Origin: Pseudomonadota bacterium
Lineage (GTDB): Bacteria; Pseudomonadota; Alphaproteobacteria; Rhodospirillales; 2-02-FULL-58-16
Direction: 5' to 3'
Assembly: GCA_022560215.1 (NCBI GenBank)
Contig: JADFTO010000062.1
Location: 1 to 11,799, forward strand
DNA length: 11,799 nucleotides
Under the pieces are notes generated by a model, which worked only from the letters and a program-made list of their open reading frames with translations, made no database searches and was not told the origin of the DNA. Positions 6,148-11,799 of this stretch are shown piece after piece (within the stretch, counting starts at the first letter, position 1; the number at the start of each line of letters is the position of its first letter). The translations under genes were made by a program, and so were the position numbers.

Positions 6148-7677
6148 TTGTTCCGTTCCCTCCGCAACGTCGCGCGCCTGCTCGGCATCGCCCGCCTGCT
6201 CGCCCGCCACGACGCCCTGTTCTTGCTCGAGAAGACCCGGGTGGCCGGCGCCGTGGTCGCCGCCGCCCGCCTGGCGTCCCGGCGCGCCGCGCCGGGCCGC
6301 CCCGGCCAGAGGCTGGCCCGCGCCCTGCATGAGGCGGGACCCAGTTTCATCAAGCTGGGCCAGGCCCTGTCCACCCGCTCGGACATCCTGGGCGAGGAAA
6401 TGGCGGCGGACCTGACCCTGCTCCAGGACCGCGTGGCGCCGTTTTCCGGGGCGCTGGCCCGGGAAGCCATCACCGATGAGTTCGGCGCCCCCGTGGAGAC
6501 CCTGTTCGCGGACTTCGACGACCAGGCGGTGGCGGCGGCCTCCATCGCCCAGGTTCACTTCGCCGTCACCACCGACGGCCGGGAGGTGGCGGTCAAGGTC
6601 CTGCGTCCCGGCATCGAGGCCGCTTTCGCCCGCGACCTGGACCTGTTTTTCTGGGTGGCCGGCTTGATCGAGCGGGCGCGCCCCGAATGGCGCCGCATGA
6701 AGCCGCTGGAATCGGTCGCCATCCTGGCCGATACCGTGAAGATGGAGATGGACCTGCGCTTCGAGGCCGCGGCGGCGTCGGAACTGGCGGAAAACTTCGC
6801 CGGCGACGATACCTTCCAGGTGCCCCGGGTGGACTGGACCCTGACCGGGCGCCGGGTGTTGACCACGGAACGGGCGCTGGGCATCCCGCTCGACGACCGC
6901 CAGGCCATCATCGCCGCCGGCCTGGATCCCCTGGCCGTCCTCGAGAAGGCCACCAACGCCTTCTTCAAGCAGGTCTTCCGGGACGGCTTCTTCCACGCCG
7001 ACCTCCATTCGGGGAACCTGTTCGTCGGCGAAGACGGAAACATCATCGCCGTGGACTTCGGCATCATGGGACGGATGGACCGGCGCGTCCGGCGCCATAT
7101 CGGCGAAATGCTGCTGGCCTTCCTCAACCGCGACTACCGGCGTGCCGCCGAGGTCCACTTCGAGGCCGGATGGGTGCCGCCGGATCAGTCCGTGGACATC
7201 TTCGCCCAGGCCTGCCGCTCCATCGCCGAGCCCATCCTGGACAGGCCGCAGAACGAGATCTCCATGGCCCGCCTGCTGGGCCAGCTCTTTCAGGTCACCG
7301 AGACCTTCCGCATGGAGACCCAGCCGTCCCTGCTTCTGTTGCAGAAGACCATGCTCGAGGCCGAGGGAACGGCGCGCAGCCTCTGTCCCGAGGCCAATAT
7401 GTGGATTCTGTCCAGGCCCCTGATCGAAGACTGGATGAACGAGGCGCCGGAAGAGCGCATCCGGGAAGCCATCGACGATATGGCGGCCACCGTGAGGCAC
7501 CTGCCGAGGCTCATGGACGGGGTCGAGAAAAGCGCCGCCATGCTCGCCGGCGGCAGGCTGAGACTGCACCCCGAGACGGTGCGCGCCCTGGAAACCGGCA
7601 GGAACAACCGGGTCAACCTGCCGACCCTGGTGTTCGTCATCCTGCTTTTGGGCGCACTGGCGTCCCTGTTGATGTAG
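6148..7677 (+). CDS. ubiB: UbiB, ubiquinone biosynthesis atypical kinase/ATPase
   Basis: The 509-residue member of the ABC1/ADCK/UbiB family is an atypical protein-kinase-like ATPase needed for ubiquinone synthesis at the membrane. The signature KLGQ is at 69-72, the alanine-rich loop AAASIAQVH at 129-137, the ATP-site lysine in VAVKVLRPG near 150, the catalytic segment HADLHSGN at 283-290 and VDFG at 302-305. A hydrophobic C-terminal segment (TLVFVILLLGALASLLM) is the expected membrane anchor. The start is a TTG, nine bases after ubiE; it restores the usual opening MFRSLRNVARL. An ATG five bases upstream (6143) is in another frame and leads to a short unrelated reading frame. Confidence 0.95.
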   Translation: MFRSLRNVARLLGIARLLARHDALFLLEKTRVAGAVVAAARLASRRAAPGRPGQRLARALHEAGPSFIKLGQALSTRSDILGEEMAADLTLLQDRVAPFSGALAREAITDEFGAPVETLFADFDDQAVAAASIAQVHFAVTTDGREVAVKVLRPGIEAAFARDLDLFFWVAGLIERARPEWRRMKPLESVAILADTVKMEMDLRFEAAAASELAENFAGDDTFQVPRVDWTLTGRRVLTTERALGIPLDDRQAIIAAGLDPLAVLEKATNAFFKQVFRDGFFHADLHSGNLFVGEDGNIIAVDFGIMGRMDRRVRRHIGEMLLAFLNRDYRRAAEVHFEAGWVPPDQSVDIFAQACRSIAEPILDRPQNEISMARLLGQLFQVTETFRMETQPSLLLLQKTMLEAEGTARSLCPEANMWILSRPLIEDWMNEAPEERIREAIDDMAATVRHLPRLMDGVEKSAAMLAGGRLRLHPETVRALETGRNNRVNLPTLVFVILLLGALASLLM

Positions 7678-7719
7678 GGGGGAAGCGCCTGCGGGGGCGG
7701 GAGTGGCCCCAAACAAGGG

Positions 7720-7745
7720 TTGTGCAAAGCTCCTTGTGCTATTAA
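7720..7745 (+). promoter_or_regulatory. Possible coaBC promoter and TTGTGC direct repeat
   Basis: TGC-TATTAA (7737-7745) resembles an extended -10, about 40 bp before the coaBC start, in a short AT-rich leader that contrasts with its surroundings. TTGTGC occurs twice (7720-7725 and 7734-7739), 14 bp apart. The first copy is too close to the -10 to be a normal -35. The repeat may be an operator or chance. Confidence 0.4.
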
Positions 7746-7787
7746 ATTAATCACACTTATTTTTCGTTATTTTTGGGTGCGCCGACC

Positions 7788-8987
7788 ATGAGCGATAACA
7801 AGCGCCTGCTCCTGATCGTCTCGGGAGGCATCGCCGCCTACAAGTGCCTGGAGGTCATCCGCCGGCTGCGCGAACGGGGCCACGCCGTGCGCTGCATCCT
7901 GACCAAGGCCGGCGCCGAGTTCGTGACCCCGCTGTCGCTTGCCGCCCTCAGCGAGGACAAGGTCTATGACGACCTGTTCTCCCTCACCGACGAGAGCGAG
8001 ATGGGCCACATCCGGCTTTCCCGGGAGGCCGATCTGGTGTTGGTGGCGCCGGCCACGGCCTCCATCCTCGCCAAGATGGCGGCCGGCATCGCCGACGACC
8101 TGGCGACCACGGCCCTGCTGGCCACGGATTGCCCCGTGGTGGTGGCCCCGGCCATGAACGTGCGCATGTGGGAACACCCCGCCACCCAGGCCAACATGGC
8201 CGTCCTCGAGGCGCGCGGGGTGCGCCGCATCGGCCCCGTCGAGGGCGACATGGCCTGCGGCGAGTGGGGCATGGGCCGGATGGCGGAAGCGGACGCCATC
8301 ACCGCCGCCGTCGAGGATTTATTCTCTGGCCGGGGCCGCCTCGCCGGGCGCCGCGCCCTGGTCACCAGCGGCCCCACCCACGAGGCCCTGGACCCTGTCC
8401 GCTACCTGGCCAACCGGTCGTCGGGAAAGCAGGGCCACGCCATCGCCCGGGCCTTTTCCAGGCTGGGGGCGGAAACCGTCCTGGTCTCGGGCCCCACCGG
8501 CCAGCCCGACCCCGCCGGGGTGGAGACGGTGCACGTCGAGACGGCGCTCGAGATGCTGGCAGCCTGCGAGAAGGCCCTTCCCGTGGACGCCTTCGTCGCC
8601 GCCGCCGCCGTGTCGGACTGGCGGATCGCCCAACCGGCGACGGACAAGATCAAGAAGGGCAAGGCGCCGCCGTTGGACCTGGTGGAGAATCCGGACATTC
8701 TGGCCCGCCTCGCCGGCGCCGGAAACCGGCGGCCTGGCCTGGTCATCGGCTTCGCCGCCGAGACCGAAACCGTGGTCCCCAACGCCGCCGAAAAGCGCCG
8801 GGCCAAGGGATGCGACTGGATCGTCGCCAACGACGTCTCCGCCGGGACGGGCGTCTTCGGCGGCGACACCAACACGGTCCACCTGATCACGGCCGAAGGC
8901 GTCGAGCACTGGCCGCCCCTGGCCAAGGACGCGGTGGCGGAACGGCTCGCCTCGCGGGTCGCCGACGCCCTCGACAAGGCGCCATGA
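7788..8987 (+). CDS. coaBC: Bifunctional phosphopantothenoylcysteine decarboxylase/phosphopantothenate-cysteine ligase
   Basis: The 399-residue bifunctional enzyme makes 4'-phosphopantetheine from phosphopantothenate and cysteine on the way to coenzyme A. The N-terminal flavoprotein half (CoaC) has GGIAAYK at 13-19, the active-site His74 in GHIRLS, PAMN at 121-124 and ACGEWGMGRM at 156-165 with the clamp cysteine Cys157. The CoaB half begins near 185 with RALVTSGPTHE, then YLANRSSGKQG with its conserved Asn209, and the KIKKGK lysines. The ATG at 7788 is used; an in-frame TTG at 7773 is possible but has no ribosome binding site. It is 110 bp after ubiB. In many alphaproteobacteria dut follows coaBC, but here only a micro-ORF does. 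Confidence 0.97.
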   Translation: MSDNKRLLLIVSGGIAAYKCLEVIRRLRERGHAVRCILTKAGAEFVTPLSLAALSEDKVYDDLFSLTDESEMGHIRLSREADLVLVAPATASILAKMAAGIADDLATTALLATDCPVVVAPAMNVRMWEHPATQANMAVLEARGVRRIGPVEGDMACGEWGMGRMAEADAITAAVEDLFSGRGRLAGRRALVTSGPTHEALDPVRYLANRSSGKQGHAIARAFSRLGAETVLVSGPTGQPDPAGVETVHVETALEMLAACEKALPVDAFVAAAAVSDWRIAQPATDKIKKGKAPPLDLVENPDILARLAGAGNRRPGLVIGFAAETETVVPNAAEKRRAKGCDWIVANDVSAGTGVFGGDTNTVHLITAEGVEHWPPLAKDAVAERLASRVADALDKAP

Positions 8988-9049
8988 GCAGGACCGCCGG
9001 CGAGCCGTCCTTCCGCCTCCCGGGACCCGCCGGCGCCGGGGACGGCTAG
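8984..9049 (+). CDS. Possible 21-residue micro-ORF overlapping the coaBC stop
   Basis: An ATG overlaps the coaBC stop as ATGA, a common translational-coupling arrangement, and opens a frame of 21 codons ending in TAG three bases before the rrf2 start. The peptide is rich in Gly, Pro and Ala and resembles no family I know. It may serve only to carry ribosomes from coaBC to the regulator gene, may be the remnant of a lost gene, or may not be translated. Confidence 0.25.
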   Translation: MSRTAGEPSFRLPGPAGAGDG

Positions 9050-9051
9050 CC

Positions 9052-9507
9052 ATGCTGCGCCTTTCCAAGAAGACCCTGTACGCCATCGAGGCGGTCCTGG
9101 ACATCGCCTACCACGCCGGCTCCGAGCCCGTGCAAAGCCGCGAGATCACCCGCCGCCAGGGCATCCCCAGGCGCTACCTGGAACAGGCGCTGCAAGGCCT
9201 GGTCCGCAAGAACATCCTGATCGGCGTTCGCGGCCCCAGGGGCGGTTACCGACTGGCCCGGGAACGCCGCCGCATTTCCGTCGGCGACATCGTGCGCGTG
9301 GTGCGCGAGATGGAATCCGGCACCGATCCCTTCGACTCCCCGACCCATTCGGAACTGGGCGAGAAGGTGGTGAGCCCGCTGTGGCGGGAGCTCCACGACC
9401 AGGTCATGGAACGCCTCGATTCGGTCACCATCGACGATCTGGGCGACAGGGCCGACCAGGCGGGCATCCTCAGCCAGGGCCGGAGCAACCTTGATTTCTC
9501 CATCTGA
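9052..9507 (+). CDS. Rrf2-family transcriptional regulator, cysteine-free, CymR-like
   Basis: The 151-residue protein has the Rrf2 winged-helix domain at residues 1-70: LSKKTLYAIEAVLDIAYHAG, the recognition region RRQGIPRRYLEQALQGLV, and the wing GVRGPRGGYRLAR. Unlike IscR, NsrR or RsrR it has no cysteine at all, so it cannot bind an iron-sulfur cluster through cysteines. Its C-terminal half (SPLWRELHDQVMERLD, then SVTIDDL) resembles the Bacillus regulator CymR as I remember it, and it ends in isoleucine (DFSI). CymR represses cysteine-metabolism genes in complex with CysK. The next gene here is cysK, 66 bp on. A GGGGA precedes the ATG by nine bases. Rrf2 membership is sure; the CymR-like role is inference. 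Confidence 0.92.
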   Translation: MLRLSKKTLYAIEAVLDIAYHAGSEPVQSREITRRQGIPRRYLEQALQGLVRKNILIGVRGPRGGYRLARERRRISVGDIVRVVREMESGTDPFDSPTHSELGEKVVSPLWRELHDQVMERLDSVTIDDLGDRADQAGILSQGRSNLDFSI

Positions 9508-9540
9508 TCGCCATTGCGGCCCAGGCCTTGGTGCTCTATC

Positions 9541-9556
9541 ACGGGAGGACGCCCGT
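9541..9556 (+). promoter_or_regulatory. Small hairpin with a Shine-Dalgarno-like loop before cysK
   Basis: ACGGG (9541-9545) pairs with CCCGT (9552-9556) around the loop AGGACG. The sequence GGGAGGA is a strong Shine-Dalgarno match but lies about 25 bases before the cysK ATG, too far for normal use. It could be a regulatory hairpin or chance. Confidence 0.3.
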
Positions 9557-9573
9557 TCACGCGAGACCCGCCC

Positions 9574-10539
<966 letters not shown>

Positions 10540-10559
10540 CCGGATAGCGTTCTAAAGCA

Positions 10560-11351
10560 ATGGATTTCAGCGAAGACCAGATCCAGCGCTACGCCCGCCA
10601 CATCCTGCTCCCGGAAGTGGGCGGCGAGGGGCAGGCCCGGCTGCTCAACTCGAAGGTCCTGGTGATCGGCGCCGGCGGGCTCGGCTCGCCCGCGCTTCTG
10701 TATCTGGCCGCCGCCGGGGTGGGCACCATCGGCATCGTCGACGACGACGTGGTGGACCTGAGCAACCTGCAGCGCCAGGTGGTCCACTGGACCGGCTCCA
10801 TCGGCCGGCCCAAGGTGGAAAGCGCGGCTGAGACCCTGGCCGCCATCAACCCCGAGGTCGACGTCATCGCCCATGACGAAAGGATTTCCGCCGCCAACGC
10901 CCTGGAGCTCATATCCGCCTACGACGTGGTGGCCGACGGCTCGGACAACTTCCCCACCCGCTTCCTGGTCAACGACGCCTGCTATTTCGCCGGCAAGACC
11001 CTGGTTTCGGCGGCCATTCTCCGCTTCGACGGGCAGGTCTCCACCTTCAAGACCGCCGGCGGCGGCCCCTGCTACCGCTGCCTGTTCCGCGAGCCGCCGC
11101 CGCCCGGGCAGATCCCGTCATGCGCCGAGGCCGGCGTGCTGGGCGCCCTTTGCGGCATGGTGGGCTCCCTGCAGGCCACCGAGGTCCTGAAGGAGCTGCT
11201 GGGCATCGGCGAGAGTCTGGCGGGTTACTTGCTGATCTGCGACGGGCTGAACACGACGTTCCGCAAGATCAAGGTGAAGCGGGACCCGGGCTGCCCGCTG
11301 TGCGGGGACGCGCCCGTCATCAAGGACCTGTCCATCCATGAGCCCCGATAA
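10560..11351 (+). CDS. moeB: MoeB/ThiF-family E1-like adenylyltransferase
   Basis: The 263-residue E1-like enzyme adenylates the C-terminal glycine of a small sulfur carrier (MoaD for molybdopterin or ThiS for thiamine). It has the ATP-binding GAGGLG at 37-42, the N-terminal arginine motif QIQRYARHI, the segment DLSNLQRQ at 66-73, the Mg-binding aspartate in DGSDN (126-130), two CxxC zinc pairs (Cys171/174 and Cys245/248), and SCAEAGVLG with the candidate catalytic Cys188. It lacks the C-terminal rhodanese domain of the longer MoeBR/MOCS3 type. Its carrier partner is not in the window, so moeB versus thiF is undecided. It is 20 bp after cysK. Its last codons lie in the first copy of a 25-bp duplication. 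Confidence 0.9.
   Translation: MDFSEDQIQRYARHILLPEVGGEGQARLLNSKVLVIGAGGLGSPALLYLAAAGVGTIGIVDDDVVDLSNLQRQVVHWTGSIGRPKVESAAETLAAINPEVDVIAHDERISAANALELISAYDVVADGSDNFPTRFLVNDACYFAGKTLVSAAILRFDGQVSTFKTAGGGPCYRCLFREPPPPGQIPSCAEAGVLGALCGMVGSLQATEVLKELLGIGESLAGYLLICDGLNTTFRKIKVKRDPGCPLCGDAPVIKDLSIHEPR
11322..11326 (+). promoter_or_regulatory. Shine-Dalgarno AAGGA serving the decoy (ancestral) dsrE start
   Basis: AAGGA lies 11 bases before the ATG of the first repeat copy (11338) and 36 bases before the dsrE ATG at 11363. It would therefore favour the decoy start, which is why the site matters. The dsrE ATG itself has no clear Shine-Dalgarno nearby. Confidence 0.5.
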
Positions 11352-11380
11352 GCTCTCCATCCATGAGCCCCGATAAGCTC
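11331..11380 (+). repeat. Perfect 25-bp tandem duplication at the moeB-dsrE junction
   Basis: Bases 11331-11355 and 11356-11380 are identical, and the first six bases of a third copy (TCCATC) follow. Each unit contains the end of moeB (HEPR then TAA) and a dsrE-type start (ATGAGCCCCGATAAG). With one unit removed, moeB and dsrE would overlap by 14 bases with the start at a normal distance from AAGGA. The unit is not a multiple of three, yet neither protein is broken. Confidence 0.95.
11338..11376 (+). other. Decoy 12-codon reading frame created by the duplication
   Basis: The ATG in the first repeat copy opens a frame giving MSPDKLSIHEPR and then TAA, since its dsrE beginning is followed by the moeB end of the second copy. 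It has a better ribosome binding site than dsrE. Its stop lies just past the dsrE start, so it could couple to, or compete with, dsrE translation. Confidence 0.5.
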
Positions 11381-11794
11381 TCCATCGTCGTCTTCTCCGG
11401 CCACTTCGACAGGGTGCATTACGCCCTGATCATGGCCGCCGCCGCGGCCGCCATCGACAAGCCTGTGACCCTCTTTTTCACCATGGGCGCCTGCCGGGCG
11501 CTGGAAAAGGCGAGGGAAGGCGGCGATCCGCCCTGGCGCGCCATGCCGCTCTGCGAAGGCGGCGGCACAGGCGGCGAGCTGGACGATTCGTTCAGGGCCA
11601 AGGGCATCGCCGGATTCGAGGAGCTGCTCGGCTCCTGCGTCGAGCTGGGTGTCCGTTTCATGGTCTGCGAGACCGGGCTGAAGGCGCTCGACCTCACCGC
11701 CGCCGAACTGCGGGCGGACATCCCGGTGAAGCCGGGCGGCGTGGTCTCGCTCCTCGCCGCCGCCGGGCCCGACGGCGCCATGCGGTGCATCTGA
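11363..11794 (+). CDS. DsrE-family protein
   Basis: The 143-residue protein resembles the DsrE/DsrF-like group, small proteins tied to sulfur transfer. Family features are the opening strand IVVFSGHFDRVHYALIMAAAAA, the strand VTLFFTMGACRAL near 35-47, and a cysteine in GVRFMVCETGLKAL (Cys102) at the position expected of the active cysteine. Other cysteines are Cys44, Cys64, Cys92 and Cys142. The protein is complete; its TGA is five bases from the window's end. It follows the MoeB-like gene and probably shares its operon, suggesting a role in persulfide handling, though the partner is unknown. The ATG at 11363 is in the second repeat copy and has no clear ribosome binding site. Confidence 0.85.
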   Translation: MSPDKLSIVVFSGHFDRVHYALIMAAAAAAIDKPVTLFFTMGACRALEKAREGGDPPWRAMPLCEGGGTGGELDDSFRAKGIAGFEELLGSCVELGVRFMVCETGLKALDLTAAELRADIPVKPGGVVSLLAAAGPDGAMRCI

Positions 11795-11799
11795 ATTTT

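Noticed and set aside
7694..7710. GGGGC/GCCCC hairpin after ubiB as a terminator
   Set aside because: The stem is only 5 bp and is followed by AAACAAGGG with no T-run, so it is not supported as an intrinsic terminator.
5941..7716. Minus-strand frame of 591 codons
   Set aside because: It is antisense to ubiB, which has every family motif; the frame is a GC-driven shadow.

Overview
The window is chromosomal DNA with high GC content and dense genes. It looks like an alphaproteobacterium, probably close to the Rhodospirillales. The reasons are the order rpsT-dnaA-dnaN-recF, the divergent mutM and ubiE-ubiB-coaBC block beside it, and a complete aerobic ubiquinone gene pair. The taxonomic call is inferred from gene order and protein style; there is no rRNA gene to test it.

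Minus strand, positions 1-5297. From upstream to downstream the genes are mutM (formamidopyrimidine-DNA glycosylase), a small predicted secreted protein, rpsT (ribosomal protein bS20), dnaA (replication initiator), dnaN (beta clamp) and the start of recF, which runs off the left edge. rpsT has a clear sigma70-type promoter and a strong intrinsic terminator, so it is a separate transcription unit. dnaN has its own perfect TATAAT promoter in the dnaA-dnaN gap. The 544-bp gap between rpsT and dnaA is visibly richer in AT than its surroundings. I find no convincing DnaA boxes there, so I do not call it an origin.

Plus strand, positions 5374-9049. ubiE and ubiB (ubiquinone synthesis) are tightly coupled. 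They are followed by coaBC (coenzyme A synthesis), which has its own short AT-rich leader. A 22-codon micro-ORF overlaps the coaBC stop.

Plus strand, positions 9052-11794. This is a sulfur-metabolism block: a cysteine-free Rrf2-family regulator, cysK (cysteine synthase), a MoeB/ThiF-type E1-like enzyme and a DsrE-family protein. The regulator lacks every iron-sulfur ligand, resembles Bacillus CymR in its C-terminal half and ends in isoleucine. Because it sits directly before cysK, a CymR-CysK type cysteine-sensing pair is a reasonable hypothesis. The moeB-dsrE junction carries an exact 25-bp tandem duplication that separates the dsrE start from the likely ancestral ribosome binding site and creates a decoy start.

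Most of the window is conserved housekeeping. The points most worth a second look are the Rrf2-CysK pair, the 25-bp duplication, and the apparent loss of the fourth zinc-ligand cysteine in MutM.
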